A stretch of DNA of 64,000 nt, from assembly GCF_000015965.1 (NCBI RefSeq), contig NC_009091.1:1116001-1180000 (forward strand). The letters are read 5' to 3'. Position 1 is the stretch's first letter, and the number at the start of each line of letters is the position of its first letter. The notes below the pieces were generated by a model that was not told the origin of the DNA, did no database searches, and saw only the letters and a list, made by a program, of their open reading frames with translations. The stretch is from Prochlorococcus marinus str. MIT 9301. GTDB taxonomy: Bacteria > Cyanobacteriota > Cyanobacteriia > PCC-6307 > Cyanobiaceae. Position numbers and translations under genes: made by a program. Shown here piece after piece: positions 35,495 through 46,312 of this stretch.

Positions 35495-35878
35495 ATGTCT
35501 GAAAAAATGAAAGATGATTATAAAATTACATTTATTCGTGGCGCAACTACAGCATCTGGAAATTCTGTTGGGGAAATAGAAGTTGCCGTGGTGGAATTAA
35601 TTGATGAATTAATTTCACGCAACGATCTGATCAAGACGAACATATTATCCATTACATTCACAGCGACAAAAGATTTGAATGCATGTTTTCCTGCTTCAAT
35701 TGCCAGAAAATTTAATGGACTTGATTCAGTAGCCTTTATAGACTGCCAACAAATGCATGTATCTAATGATGTTGATTTTTGTATAAGAATTATGGCTCAA
35801 GTTTTATTGCCACCCAAATATGCAATAAAGCACCCTTATTTAAGAGGCGCTGCAAAATTAAGGACAGATAGATGTTAA
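35495..35878 (+). CDS. aroH: AroH-type chorismate mutase with changed active-site Glu
   Basis: 127 aa, monofunctional AroH family, which turns chorismate into prephenate for Phe/Tyr synthesis. Recognisable are IRGATTASGNS (Arg), DLNACFPASIARK, CIRIMAQV (Arg) and HPYLRGAAKLR. Aligned by eye with Bacillus subtilis AroH, the position of catalytic Glu78 is Gln86 here (DCQQMHV). Other key residues appear kept. Start MSEKMKDDYKITFIRG. Confidence 0.9.
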   Translation: MSEKMKDDYKITFIRGATTASGNSVGEIEVAVVELIDELISRNDLIKTNILSITFTATKDLNACFPASIARKFNGLDSVAFIDCQQMHVSNDVDFCIRIMAQVLLPPKYAIKHPYLRGAAKLRTDRC

Positions 35879-35947
35879 CCTTAGTGAAATGATTTTCTGC
35901 TTTAAATTTGAATAGCAAGAACTAAAACTTTTAATTCCATTCGCTTA

Positions 35948-36526
35948 ATGTTTAAAATCGCAAAGAAATTTACTTTCAATCTTAAAATTTTAAGATTTTT
36001 TCTAATCCCCACTATTTTAGTTTCGACTCCTTTTTTTAATTACATCCAAGAGGCTAAAGCAGGATTGGAATTTCAGTGGAATCAAAACTCTAGTTTTAGG
36101 AAATTAAAGTGGTTTCAAAAAGAAAATAAAAGGAAATATAGAAATACAATTTATTTTTTCTTCAGGCCATCTGATAGAAAAACTGATATTTTAAAAATTA
36201 ATCTAGCAATTCCCAAGACCTTTAAATCCACTCTAAATAATGAAAAAATTAGTTTTTGCAAAGTAAGAATAGGCGGTTTTGAGAGTAGAACAAAATGTTT
36301 AGAAGACATCCCAGCTGATTTCGAAATCAAGACTGATGAATCAGGCTTACGTTCACTTGATATTTACCCCTACAGCCCAATTCCTTCTAACAAAGACAGT
36401 TATGCGATTGTCTTTAAAATCTTTAATCCAAAAAGATCAGGTTTATATCAATTTCATTCATTTGTGCAACCTAAAGGTAAATCATTTTCAAGTTATTTAG
36501 GAAGCTGGACTATAGTGATCGATTAA
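35948..36526 (+). CDS. DUF2808 family protein, secreted
   Basis: 192 aa with an N-terminal signal/anchor (LRFFLIPTILVSTPFFNYI). The DUF2808 parts are TIYFFFRPSDRKTDILKINL, then IPKTFKS and VFKIFNPKRSGLYQFHSFV. Such cyanobacterial proteins are periplasmic beta-sandwiches of unknown function. Just upstream of rpmH, but separated from it by about 30 bases. Confidence 0.82.
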   Translation: MFKIAKKFTFNLKILRFFLIPTILVSTPFFNYIQEAKAGLEFQWNQNSSFRKLKWFQKENKRKYRNTIYFFFRPSDRKTDILKINLAIPKTFKSTLNNEKISFCKVRIGGFESRTKCLEDIPADFEIKTDESGLRSLDIYPYSPIPSNKDSYAIVFKIFNPKRSGLYQFHSFVQPKGKSFSSYLGSWTIVID

Positions 36527-36556
36527 ATGATAAATTAAATAAGGACAATTAAACAA

Positions 36557-36694
36557 ATGACTAAAAGAACTTTTGGCGGAACTTCAAGGAAAAGAAAACG
36601 TGTATCTGGTTTTAGAGTAAGAATGCGTTCCCATACAGGTAGAAGAGTTATTAAAAGCAGAAGGCAAAAAGGTAGAGAGAGAATAGCTGTATAA
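36557..36694 (+). CDS. rpmH: 50S ribosomal protein L34
   Basis: 45 aa, [20 protein letters not shown] start and the [19 protein letters not shown] end: a textbook L34, basic and Arg-rich, at the exit-tunnel region of the large subunit. It heads the conserved rpmH-rnpA-yidC order. Confidence 0.98.
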
Positions 36695-36705
36695 CTTAAT
36701 TTTAA

Positions 36706-37092
36706 ATGGCCTTACCTAAGGATATGCGTTTAAAAGGTCATAGGACCTTTAATTACATTCATAAAAATTCCATAACATATCATGGAAAATTAATGACATT
36801 TAAAGTTGCAAGGTCTAATCCAGGAATTCTCTTAACTCATAAACTCAAAAATACCTCAAATAAATTTAGGGTTGCAATTGCTATTAGTAAGAAAGTTTCA
36901 AAAAAAGCTGTAGAAAGAAATAAATTGAGAAGAATCCTGCAAGAGTGGTTATTAACAAACATTCAAAAAATTAATAACCACAAACCATATTGGTTACTTG
37001 TTAACCTTAAATTTGGGGATTTCTGCAATGATAAAAGTAAACTTTTGGAGGAATTTCAAAACTTAATGTTCAAATCTCGTCTAATCAAATGA
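36706..37092 (+). CDS. rnpA: Ribonuclease P protein component
   Basis: 128 aa basic protein. LPKDMRLKGHRTFNYIHKNS start and the RNR signature KKVSKKAVERNKLRRILQEW mark it as RnpA, which binds RNase P RNA and helps tRNA 5' processing. Eleven bases after rpmH; its TGA overlaps the next ATG. Confidence 0.97.
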   Translation: MALPKDMRLKGHRTFNYIHKNSITYHGKLMTFKVARSNPGILLTHKLKNTSNKFRVAIAISKKVSKKAVERNKLRRILQEWLLTNIQKINNHKPYWLLVNLKFGDFCNDKSKLLEEFQNLMFKSRLIK

Positions 37093-37502
37093 TTAACATG
37101 AATGAAGAAATCTTTTATGAAGGTGGGCCCGCAAAAAGTGATTTAATTATAAATCTTCTTGCAGGTATAACTATTCTTGGATTACCGTTTACTTTTGCCG
37201 CAATAGTTAGAGCATTGTGGTTGAGATATAAAATCACAAACAAAAGAATTTCAATAGATGGAGGTTGGTTTGGTAAAAACAAAACACAAGTCTCATTAAG
37301 CAATATAGAAGAAATCAGATCTATTCCAAGGGGATTCGGATCATACGGTGATATGGTTCTCATCCTAAATGATGGATCAAAGGTTGAAATGAAATCATTA
37401 CCCTTATTTAGAGAAAAGCAAAAATTTATCGAAGAAAATATAAACAAAAGATCACAGACCCCAAATCTCAAAGAAGTTGAAGGATTTGCTACTAAATTCT
37501 AA
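37089..37502 (+). CDS. Membrane protein with bacterial PH domain
   Basis: 137 aa. Two membrane segments early (LIINLLAGITILGLPFTFAA), then a bPH2/YdbT-type domain: YKITNKRISIDGGWFGKNKT, VSLSNIEEIRSIPRGFGSYG and VLILNDGSKVEMKSL. It sits between rnpA and yidC, a typical cyanobacterial position, and may act in membrane protein quality or assembly. Confidence 0.85.
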   Translation: MINMNEEIFYEGGPAKSDLIINLLAGITILGLPFTFAAIVRALWLRYKITNKRISIDGGWFGKNKTQVSLSNIEEIRSIPRGFGSYGDMVLILNDGSKVEMKSLPLFREKQKFIEENINKRSQTPNLKEVEGFATKF

Positions 37503-37574
37503 ATAAATTAATTACAAAAACCTTTTTTTCCTGTAAAATAAAATGTCTAATAAAATTACACTCTCTTTAATATC

Positions 37575-38717
37575 GTGATAGGGTTCATTTCTGAAAAACT
37601 ACTTATCCCGATTCTAGATTTTTTCTACGGTTTAGTTCCTAGTTATGGTTTAGCGATTGTCGCATTGACTGTCGTTATTAGAATTGCACTTTTCCCTTTA
37701 AGCGCTGGTTCCATTAGAAGTGCAAGGAGGATGAAAATTGCCCAGCCAGTAATGCAAAAAAGACAAGCAGAAATAAAATCAAAATTTTCAGGTGACCCAA
37801 AAAAACAGCAAGAGGAGCTTGGAAAATTAATGAACGAGTTTGGCAGTCCACTTGCAGGTTGCTTGCCTTTGATTGTACAAATGCCTGTTCTTTTTGCACT
37901 TTTTGCAACTTTAAGGGGATCTCCTTTCGCTGATGTTCCTTACAACATAAATCTTAAGGTTGTCCCACAGGATCAAATTGCAGCTATAGATCCAAAACCT
38001 TATAAATCTCCAAGACACTCTATATTCATAACAGAAAAATCACATTTTCCAGTAATAGCTACCATTCCCAACGGAACTAAATTAGGAACGGAAGAATCCA
38101 TCAAAATTAGTCTCCAAACAACTAATGGCAATAGCTACTCAGAAGTTTTATCTAAATATGACAATGGATCAAATTTTCTCCCTACTTGGAAGGTCTCAAA
38201 AGGCTCAGAGAATCTAAAAGTTTCTCAAGACGGTACAGTAACTGCTATTAAACCAGGTGATGCAACAATTGAGGCAAAAATACCTGGTTTAGCCGCAAAA
38301 AGTGGTTTCCTTTTTATTAAAGCTCTTGGTCAAGTTGGGTTTTATGTGGATGGGGCAATTAATTGGGATATTGCAGCACTTGTTGGTGCCTTTGGATTAA
38401 CCCTCCTTCTTTCTCAAGTTCTATCTAGTCAAGGGATGCCTGCTAATCCACAGCAATCAACAGCAAACAAAATTACACCAGTTATGATTACTGGAATGTT
38501 TCTGTTTTTCCCACTACCAGCAGGAGTTTTACTGTACATGGTTGTTGCTAATATATTTCAAGCATTTCAGACTTTTCTGCTTAATAAAGAGGCTCTTCCT
38601 GAGAATCTACAGAAAATTCTTGATCAACAATTATTGGCCAAGAATGAAGTAATAACAACTACGGCTGCAACTATCTCAGATAAAAGATTACCTTTTGAAC
38701 CTAATAGTAAAAAATAG
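37575..38717 (+). CDS. yidC: Membrane protein insertase YidC/Oxa1 with an inserted Big2-like domain
   Basis: 380 aa with a GTG start ([19 protein letters not shown]). Oxa1 core: [39 protein letters not shown] and the C-terminal [20 protein letters not shown] block. Between helices, about residues 155-255 form an inserted periplasmic or lumenal domain whose [20 protein letters not shown] stretch resembles a bacterial Ig-like (Big2) repeat. YidC inserts membrane proteins, including photosynthetic ones. Confidence 0.95.
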   Translation: MIGFISEKLLIPILDFFYGLVPSYGLAIVALTVVIRIALFPLSAGSIRSARRMKIAQPVMQKRQAEIKSKFSGDPKKQQEELGKLMNEFGSPLAGCLPLIVQMPVLFALFATLRGSPFADVPYNINLKVVPQDQIAAIDPKPYKSPRHSIFITEKSHFPVIATIPNGTKLGTEESIKISLQTTNGNSYSEVLSKYDNGSNFLPTWKVSKGSENLKVSQDGTVTAIKPGDATIEAKIPGLAAKSGFLFIKALGQVGFYVDGAINWDIAALVGAFGLTLLLSQVLSSQGMPANPQQSTANKITPVMITGMFLFFPLPAGVLLYMVVANIFQAFQTFLLNKEALPENLQKILDQQLLAKNEVITTTAATISDKRLPFEPNSKK

Positions 38718-38732
38718 TCTGAATTTTACATA

Positions 38733-40199
38733 ATGAATTCTTGGTGTAGAAATTTAGAATTACTCATAAAATCAAGAACTTCAATAATATGGATCAGAAC
38801 TAAAGAAGAGGAAAGATTAGAAAAACTGGTTGATTTATCTTGTGAAAGATTAAATATAAAAAGATTCGTTCGCTGGGATTGTGTTAGCGGTATAAAAGGA
38901 TTAATAAATGAAGAAGGTAAATTTTCTAATAATCCGTTAGGTGTGCTCAATTGGCTTAAAGAACAAAGTTCTGAAGTCTCTATAGTTTTATTATTAAAAG
39001 ATTTCCACAAATTTTATGATGATCCATCTATCAATAGAACTATTAAAGAACTATCTTCAGCGCTTAAGAAAACTAGCCATAATTTAATTATTAGTTCTCA
39101 TTTATTTCCATCATCAGAAGAGCTGGATGAATTAATGACAATTGTAAATCTACCTTTACCTGATCAAAAAGAATTGAAAAATCTAATAAAAAAAATTGCT
39201 ATTAATACCAATTCAAATCTTGAGGAACAAGACTTAAACGAACTTTCTTTAGCCTCAAGTGGACTTACAGAAATAAAAGTAATGCAAGTCACTGCAAAGG
39301 CCCTTGCTCAAAGAGGAAAAATAAGTAAAGAAGATATTAAAGATATTATTGAAGAGAAAAAACAAGTTATAGCAAGAAGTGAAATTTTAGAATTTTTCGA
39401 AGCTAAATCAAGTCAAGATGATATTGGTGGTTTAAATGTTTTAAAAGTTTGGCTTAATCAAAGATACAGGGCCTTTTCTAAAGAAGCTAGAGATTACGGA
39501 TTACCTATTCCCAAGGGAGTCTTACTCGTCGGAGCGCAAGGAACAGGAAAATCGCTTACCGCAAAATCAATTTCTAAGAGTTGGTCAATGCCGCTACTCA
39601 GGTTAGATGTTGGTAGACTGTTTTCTAGCCTCGTTGGTTCAAGCGAAGCAAGAACTAGAGAAACAATTTCAAGAGCTGAGGCAATGTCTCCGTGTATCCT
39701 ATGGATCGATGAAATAGACAAAGGATTTGGTGGCGATGCTAGAAGCGATGGAGGAACAAGTCAGAGGGTTTTGGCGAGTTTGCTAACTTGGATGGCTGAA
39801 AAAGAATCCGCCGTGTTTGTTGTTGCTACCGCTAATGCTATAGATAAGCTTCCTGCTGAATTATTAAGGAAAGGTAGGTTTGATGAGATATTTTTTCTTG
39901 ATTTGCCAAATTCCAAAGAAAGATTAAGTATTCTGGATTTGCATCTAAAAAAAAGAAGACCAAGTTACAGTTTTCCTCTATCTACCATCATCGATAGAAC
40001 AGATGGATTCTCAGGGGCAGAACTTGAACAAGCAGTAATAGAGGGGATGCATATTTCATTCTCTGAAAATAGGGAGCTTATGGAGAAAGATTTAATAAAG
40101 GCAGTTTCTGAATTAGTTCCTTTATCAAGAACGGCTAAAGAGCAAATTGATTTCTTAAAAGAATGGTCATCTACAGGACGGGCCCGCTCTGCATCTTGA
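38733..40199 (+). CDS. ycf46: AAA+ ATPase Ycf46
   Basis: 488 aa: an N-terminal non-conserved region and a C-terminal AAA domain. Walker A GAQGTGKSLTAKS, Walker B ILWIDEIDKGFGG, and the second region of homology ATANAIDKLPAELLRKGRFD. Ycf46 proteins are soluble AAA ATPases of photosynthetic lineages with a suggested role in CO2 uptake or photosynthesis regulation. Normal length. Confidence 0.92.
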   Translation: MNSWCRNLELLIKSRTSIIWIRTKEEERLEKLVDLSCERLNIKRFVRWDCVSGIKGLINEEGKFSNNPLGVLNWLKEQSSEVSIVLLLKDFHKFYDDPSINRTIKELSSALKKTSHNLIISSHLFPSSEELDELMTIVNLPLPDQKELKNLIKKIAINTNSNLEEQDLNELSLASSGLTEIKVMQVTAKALAQRGKISKEDIKDIIEEKKQVIARSEILEFFEAKSSQDDIGGLNVLKVWLNQRYRAFSKEARDYGLPIPKGVLLVGAQGTGKSLTAKSISKSWSMPLLRLDVGRLFSSLVGSSEARTRETISRAEAMSPCILWIDEIDKGFGGDARSDGGTSQRVLASLLTWMAEKESAVFVVATANAIDKLPAELLRKGRFDEIFFLDLPNSKERLSILDLHLKKRRPSYSFPLSTIIDRTDGFSGAELEQAVIEGMHISFSENRELMEKDLIKAVSELVPLSRTAKEQIDFLKEWSSTGRARSAS

Positions 40200-40321
40200 A
40201 TAAAATTTAATTTTTGAAATATTCCATAAGTCAGGAATCATTAATTAAGTTAATTTTTAATCAAAAAACCCAAATAATGAATTGAGATTAACTATCTTAA
40301 TTAATGTAATAAAAAAAAAGA

Positions 40322-41599
40322 GTGTTAGATCAAAAATTAATAAGAGAAAACCCAACATTTGTTGAAGAGAATTTATCCCTTAGAGGAAAGGTTTACAAGA
40401 TATCTCATATACACGAATTAACTGTTAAGAAAAAAGAAATTGACATAGAAATATCCAGCCTCCAATCTGAGAGTAAAAAATTAAGCAAATTAATCGGTCA
40501 AGTTATTGGAAAATCCCAAAATAATAATTCAAAAGAATTAAATGACTTAAAAAAAAAGGGAAACGAATACAGAATTAAAATTTCTGAGCTCGAAGAGAAA
40601 CAAAGAATATTAGACAAAGAAGTAGATGATGAGGTTTATAATTTGCCAAATTTTCCTAGCAAAGACGCGCCTATTGGGAAAGATGAAAGTGATAATTTAC
40701 AAATAAAAACTTGGGGGGATCCTCTAATAAAAGAGAATATAAAATCACACTGGGAAATAGGAGAAAGTCTTAATCTTTTTGACTTTGTAAAATCAACAAA
40801 AATATCAAAAAGTCGTTTTGTCACTCTTATAGGCAATGGTGCCAGATTAGAGAGGGCATTAATTAATTTTATGCTCGATATGCATACTAAAAATGGTTAC
40901 TTGGAGTTAATGCCGCCAGCTTTAGTAAATTCAGAAAGTCTTACCGGATCTGGTCAATTACCAAAATTTTCAAATGAAAGTTTTAAGTGTTTTAATGACG
41001 ATTTATGGCTTTCTCCAACGGCTGAAGTTCCACTAACTGCTTTTCATAGAAACGAACTTATTGATCCCAAGAAGTTACCTATTAAGTATGTTGCATATAG
41101 CCCATGTTTTAGGAGAGAGGCTGGCAGTTATGGAAGGGATACTAAAGGTTTAATAAGACTTCATCAATTTAATAAGGTTGAACTCTATTGGTTTTGTGAT
41201 CCAAGTAAATCTTTAGAAGCTCATAAAAAGATTACTTCTGATGCAGAAAGCATTTTAAAAAAGCTTAACTTACCTTACAGATTAGTTGATATTTGTACTG
41301 GAGACTTGGGCTTTTCTTCAAGTAGAACTTTTGATCTTGAAGTTTGGCTTCCCAGTAGTAAATGTTATAGAGAAATTTCAAGTTGCAGTAATTGTCTTGA
41401 CTTTCAAGCACGTAGATCATCAATAAGATCAAAGATTGATAAAAAAAATACATATATACATACATTAAATGGCAGTGGTCTTGCTATTGGAAGAACAATG
41501 GCAGCGATACTTGAGAATGGCCAACAAACAGATGGTAGCGTTAAGATTCCAGATGCTCTGGTTCCATATTTTGGATCAAATTTTTTAAAAACTGCTTAA
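40322..41599 (+). CDS. serS: Seryl-tRNA synthetase
   Basis: 425 aa with a GTG start ([18 protein letters not shown]). N-terminal coiled-coil arm with [20 protein letters not shown], then class II motifs: [20 protein letters not shown] (motif 2) and [20 protein letters not shown] (motif 3). It charges serine onto tRNA-Ser, one of which (CGA) is in this window. Confidence 0.97.
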
Positions 41600-41608
41600 T
41601 ATAAAAAA

Positions 41609-42688
41609 ATGAATGTTTTAACCTCAATAACAGTACTTGGATTCCTAATATTTTTTCATGAGATGGGTCATTTTCTTGCGGCCATTTTACAGGGAATATA
41701 TGTTGATGGATTTTCAATCGGCTTTGGGCCCTCAATTATTCAAAAAAAATTTAGAGATATTACTTATTCATTCAGAGCCTTTCCTCTTGGAGGATTTGTA
41801 TCCTTCCCTGATGAAGAACTAAATAATATTGACCCTAAAGATCCAAATCTTTTAAAAAATAGGCCAATAATTCAAAGAGTTATTGTAATTTCAGCTGGAG
41901 TATTTGCCAACTTGATACTTGCTTACTCAATCTTGATTATAAATGTAACTACTGTTGGTATTCCATTTGATCCAGAACCAGGCATTTTAGTTTTGGCTAC
42001 TCAACCTGAGAAGGCTGCCTCTCTTGCTGGTTTAGAACCAGGAGATAAAATATTAGAAATCGAAACTAGTACTTTAGGGGTTGGGGATCAAGCCGTTTCC
42101 ACTTTAGTAAAAGAAATTCAAAATTCATCAGACGAACCAATTTCAATAAAAATTGAAAGGGATGGGAGTTTCAAAGATTTAACTTTGGTACCAAAAAATA
42201 TTGATGGGAAAGGAACAATAGGTGCTCAATTGCAACCGAATATAAGGAAAGAGACTAAAAAGACAAAAAACATTTACGAACTTTTTAAATACACTAATAA
42301 TGAGTTCTCATCACTTTTAGTAAAAACAATTCAAGGCTATAAAGGTTTAATAACAAATTTCTCCTCAACAGCACAACAATTAAGTGGACCAGTAAAAATC
42401 GTTGAAATTGGTGCTCAACTTTCAGAACAAGGAGGTACAGGGATATTATTATTTGCGGCTTTAATCTCTATTAATTTAGCAGTTCTCAATTCATTACCTT
42501 TACCACTACTAGATGGTGGACAACTTGTTTTCACCTTAATTGAAGGATTTAGAGGTAAACCTGTCCCAGTTAAAGTACAAATGGCTGTTACTCAATCAAG
42601 TTTTTTTCTTTTAGTTGGACTAAGTGTTCTGCTTATTATTAGGGATACAAGTCAACTTCTAATCGTACAAAGATTGTTAAACCAATAA
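41609..42688 (+). CDS. rseP: Site-2 zinc metalloprotease RseP
   Basis: 359 aa intramembrane metalloprotease. HExxH in FFHEMGHFLAAIL (helix 1), one PDZ-like domain around residues 118-205 (AASLAGLEPGDKILEIETS), and the LDG motif in LPLPLLDGGQLVF. It cleaves membrane anchors of regulators and remnant signal peptides. Follows serS by nine bases. Confidence 0.95.
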   Translation: MNVLTSITVLGFLIFFHEMGHFLAAILQGIYVDGFSIGFGPSIIQKKFRDITYSFRAFPLGGFVSFPDEELNNIDPKDPNLLKNRPIIQRVIVISAGVFANLILAYSILIINVTTVGIPFDPEPGILVLATQPEKAASLAGLEPGDKILEIETSTLGVGDQAVSTLVKEIQNSSDEPISIKIERDGSFKDLTLVPKNIDGKGTIGAQLQPNIRKETKKTKNIYELFKYTNNEFSSLLVKTIQGYKGLITNFSSTAQQLSGPVKIVEIGAQLSEQGGTGILLFAALISINLAVLNSLPLPLLDGGQLVFTLIEGFRGKPVPVKVQMAVTQSSFFLLVGLSVLLIIRDTSQLLIVQRLLNQ

Positions 42689-42750
42689 ATTAATTTCAAA
42701 AATTGTTAGGCAAGCTGTTAATATATGTAATAGTTTTTAAAAATTTTTAG

Positions 42751-43053
42751 ATGGCAAAAAAGTCCATGATTGCGAGAGAGGTTAAACGCAAGAAGCTTGT
42801 GAAAAAATATGCTGCCAAAAGGAAATCATTATTAGATGAATTTAATGCTGCAAAAGATCCAATGGAAAGATTAGAAATACATAGAAAGATTCAAGGTCTT
42901 CCAAGAAACTCTGCACCTAATAGAGTTAGGAATAGATGTTGGGCCACTGGAAAACCAAGAGGTGTTTATAGAGATTTTGGTCTTTGCAGGAATCAGTTGA
43001 GACAAAGAGCTCACAATGGAGAACTCCCTGGATTAGTTAAATCAAGTTGGTAG
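42751..43053 (+). CDS. rpsN: 30S ribosomal protein S14
   Basis: 100 aa, [20 protein letters not shown] start and the end [20 protein letters not shown]. It lacks the two CxxC pairs of the short zinc-binding form, so it is the long, zinc-free S14. Upstream of pnp with a 186-base gap. Confidence 0.98.
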   Translation: MAKKSMIAREVKRKKLVKKYAAKRKSLLDEFNAAKDPMERLEIHRKIQGLPRNSAPNRVRNRCWATGKPRGVYRDFGLCRNQLRQRAHNGELPGLVKSSW

Positions 43054-43239
43054 AAAAAGTTTTTTTGTTTTAAATATTAGATTTTCTGGAAAAGTGACGA
43101 TTAATTTGTATTAATTTTATTTTAAATAATGTTCATTTACAGAACAATTTTAAAAATTTTACAGCTTATTTAAATAATTGACTCAATATGTCCCTATAAA
43201 ATGTAAGAATAAATTATGTATAGATTTATAATTTAAAAA

Positions 43240-45405
43240 GTGGAAGGACAAAATAAGTCGATCACGTTTGACGGACGAGAGATACGACTAACAACAGGAC
43301 TATATGCTCCTCAAGCAAATGGATCAGTAATGATTGAATGTGGAGACACATCTTTATTAGTTACAGCAACAAAAACTACAAAAAAAGAAGTTTCAGACTT
43401 TCTCCCTCTAATATGCGATTATGAGGAAAAATTATATGCTGCGGGGAGAATTCCAGGCGGTTTCATGAGAAGAGAGGGCCGCCCTCCAGAAAGAGCAACT
43501 TTAATTTCAAGATTGATTGATAGGCCTATGAGACCACTTTTCCCCTCTTGGATGAGAGACGAGATACAGATAGTGGCTTCCTGCCTTTCTCTTGATGAGA
43601 GAGTACCTGCAGACATTCTCGCTGTTACAGGTGCTTCAATAGCAACCTTGCTCGGAGAGATACCATTTTACGGGCCAATGGCTGCAGTAAGAGTTGGGCT
43701 AATAGGAGACGACTTTATACTAAATCCAAGCTATAGAGAGATAGAAAAAGGAGATTTAGATATTGTTGTTGCAGGCTCAAAAGAAGGAATTGTGATGATT
43801 GAGGCAGGTGCTAACCAATTATCAGAACAAGATACTATAGAGGCAATAGATTTTGGATATGAGGCTGTATCAGAACTTATTAAATCTCAAGAAGATTTAC
43901 TAAAAGATTTAGGAATAAAGCAGGTTAAGCCATCCGAACCTGAAGAAGATAAAACATTGCCTTCTTTTTTAGAGAAAAATTGTACAAAACCTATTGAGTT
44001 AGTTTTAAAGAAATTTGATCTTTCAAAAGAGGAGAGAGATCTTGAACTCGAAAAAATAAAAGTTGAGACTCAAGGTAAAATTGAATCCTTGAAAGATGAT
44101 AATCAACTAAAAGTTCTTCTTTCGGAGAATGATAAGTTATTAAGTTCCGACTTTAAAAAACTTACAAAGAAATTAATGAGGTCGCAAATTATTAATGATG
44201 GTAAGAGAGTTGATGGAAGAGATCTAGATGAAGTTAGAAAAATTTCAGCTTCTGCAGGTATTCTTCCAAAAAGAGTTCATGGTTCTGCATTATTTCAAAG
44301 AGGTTTGACTCAAGTTTTATCAACAACCACATTAGGGACTCCTAGTGATGCTCAAGAAATGGACGACCTGAATCCAAGCACTGAAAAAACTTATCTACAT
44401 CACTATAACTTTCCTCCTTATTCAGTAGGAGAAACAAGACCAATGAGGACACCTGGCAGAAGAGAAATAGGTCATGGAGCATTAGCTGAGAGGGCAATAA
44501 TTCCTGTATTGCCTGGCAAAGAGACATTTCCATACGTGCTTAGGGTAGTAAGTGAGGTCTTAAGCTCTAATGGATCAACCTCAATGGGATCAGTATGCGG
44601 CAGCACATTATCACTATTAGATGCTGGAGTACCACTAAAGGCGCCAGTTAGCGGAACTGCAATGGGTTTAATTAAAGAAGGAAAGGAAGTTAGAATTCTT
44701 ACCGATATCCAGGGAATTGAAGATTTTCTAGGAGACATGGACTTTAAAGTTGCAGGTACTGATAAAGGAATAACTGCTTTACAAATGGATATGAAAATTA
44801 CAGGTTTACCAGTTTCTATTATTTCTGATGCAATTAAAAAAGCTCGGCCTGCAAGATTACATATTTTAGAAAAGATGCAAGAAGCTATTGAAAAACCACA
44901 AGAAACGTTATCTCCTCATGCACCAAGGCTGTTAAGTTTTAGAATTGACCCAGAACTTATTGGAACTGTAATTGGCCCTGGTGGAAGAACTATTAAAGGG
45001 ATAACAGAAAGAACAAACACAAAAATAGATATTGAAGATGGAGGAATTGTTACTATTGCGTCGCATGATGGAGCTGCCGCAGAGGAAGCACAGAAGATTA
45101 TAGAGGGATTAACTAGAAAGGTTCATGAAGGAGAAATTTTCCCTGGGGTCGTAACCCGAATTATTCCAATAGGAGCATTTGTAGAAATACTACCCGGCAA
45201 GGAAGGTATGGTTCATATATCCCAATTATCTGAAGCCAGAGTTGAGAGGGTTGAAGATGTTGTTAGGCAAGGAGATGAAGTAACTGTTAGAGTTAGAGAA
45301 ATTGATAGCAGAGGTAGGATAAATCTTACTTTAAGAGGAGTTGGTCAAAATGGTGGCATGTCTTATCCCGAACCCACACCTACTCCAGTAGCCCCCCTTA
45401 GTTAA
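43240..45405 (+). CDS. pnp: Polynucleotide phosphorylase
   Basis: 721 aa with a GTG start ([20 protein letters not shown]). Two RNase PH domains, a KH domain ([20 protein letters not shown]) and an S1 domain ([20 protein letters not shown]), with a Pro-rich end. It degrades and tails RNA. Its own autoregulatory 5' region may lie in the 186 bases upstream, but I see no clear hairpin there. Confidence 0.98.
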   Translation: MEGQNKSITFDGREIRLTTGLYAPQANGSVMIECGDTSLLVTATKTTKKEVSDFLPLICDYEEKLYAAGRIPGGFMRREGRPPERATLISRLIDRPMRPLFPSWMRDEIQIVASCLSLDERVPADILAVTGASIATLLGEIPFYGPMAAVRVGLIGDDFILNPSYREIEKGDLDIVVAGSKEGIVMIEAGANQLSEQDTIEAIDFGYEAVSELIKSQEDLLKDLGIKQVKPSEPEEDKTLPSFLEKNCTKPIELVLKKFDLSKEERDLELEKIKVETQGKIESLKDDNQLKVLLSENDKLLSSDFKKLTKKLMRSQIINDGKRVDGRDLDEVRKISASAGILPKRVHGSALFQRGLTQVLSTTTLGTPSDAQEMDDLNPSTEKTYLHHYNFPPYSVGETRPMRTPGRREIGHGALAERAIIPVLPGKETFPYVLRVVSEVLSSNGSTSMGSVCGSTLSLLDAGVPLKAPVSGTAMGLIKEGKEVRILTDIQGIEDFLGDMDFKVAGTDKGITALQMDMKITGLPVSIISDAIKKARPARLHILEKMQEAIEKPQETLSPHAPRLLSFRIDPELIGTVIGPGGRTIKGITERTNTKIDIEDGGIVTIASHDGAAAEEAQKIIEGLTRKVHEGEIFPGVVTRIIPIGAFVEILPGKEGMVHISQLSEARVERVEDVVRQGDEVTVRVREIDSRGRINLTLRGVGQNGGMSYPEPTPTPVAPLS

Positions 45406-45406
45406 G

Positions 45407-46309
45407 TCAAAGAGGAAATAAATCACCTTCTCTGATTATTTCCTCTATCTCAGAACAAATGTTTTTATGATTATTAATATTATTAGATGCCACGATTATC
45501 CCACCCTGTTCAAAATTAGATTTCCCGTAGATTAAATCTTTATTATCCAAAGTTGTAATATTGCCGCCACTAGCTTTTAAGATAGCTTCAGGCGCAGCAA
45601 AATCCCAATCTTTGGGGGATGACATTCCAGGCAAACTCAGACAAATATATATGTCACTATCTCTTCTGACGATTGAGGCAATCTTACAACCTATACTTCC
45701 CATTATTATTACCTCTTTGAAATTAATTTTTTTAATTAATTTATTTAAAGTTGTATTCCCATGATTCTTACTAGTAACTAAAGACATCTCTTGAAGACTC
45801 TTCCGTTTTAAAGGTTTAGGTTTTATTCTGACTCCATTTCTATTCTCACACCATAACTCACATCCCACAGCGAACCACAATTCATCCCTCTCAGGTATTA
45901 ATACGATACCTATTAAGGGTCTTTTTTTGTAATTCAAAGCTAGATGCATAGCATAATTAGTAGTACCTTGTATAAAATCCTTTGTTCCATCAAGAGGGTC
46001 GAGAATCCAAACCCAATCTTGATTTATATTAGGATTGTAAGGTCCAGATTTTACGTTTTCTTCACTCAAGATTTTCCAATTAACGTCTTTATATAATTGG
46101 TTAATTTTATTAATTACTATCTCATTTACACTAATGTCAGCAAGAGTAACTGGATCCTCAAAATTATCATTTCTTAAAATATTGCGTTTACCGTTTGAAT
46201 CTTTTACTATTTGAGCATAATAAGTTAACTTTTCAGAAGCTTCCCAGCTTAAAATCCTCAAATTATCTATAAGATTTTGCAACTCTATGCCTGAAGGTAA
46301 CTTAATCAC
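45407..46309 (-). CDS. cysQ: 3'(2'),5'-bisphosphate nucleotidase CysQ
   Basis: 300 aa inositol-monophosphatase-fold enzyme with a GTG start. Metal-site motifs WVWILDPLDGTKDFIQGT and SPKDWDFAAPEAILKASGG. It removes phosphate from PAP made in sulfate assimilation, or acts on inositol phosphates. Converges on pnp with one base between stop codons and is divergent from rsmI. Confidence 0.92.
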   Translation of the reverse strand: MIKLPSGIELQNLIDNLRILSWEASEKLTYYAQIVKDSNGKRNILRNDNFEDPVTLADISVNEIVINKINQLYKDVNWKILSEENVKSGPYNPNINQDWVWILDPLDGTKDFIQGTTNYAMHLALNYKKRPLIGIVLIPERDELWFAVGCELWCENRNGVRIKPKPLKRKSLQEMSLVTSKNHGNTTLNKLIKKINFKEVIIMGSIGCKIASIVRRDSDIYICLSLPGMSSPKDWDFAAPEAILKASGGNITTLDNKDLIYGKSNFEQGGIIVASNNINNHKNICSEIEEIIREGDLFPL

Positions 46310-46312
46310 TTA

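Noticed and set aside
43054-43239. Sigma70 promoter for pnp (TTGACT with TATAAA)
   Set aside because: The two boxes are only 11 bases apart, too close for a normal promoter.
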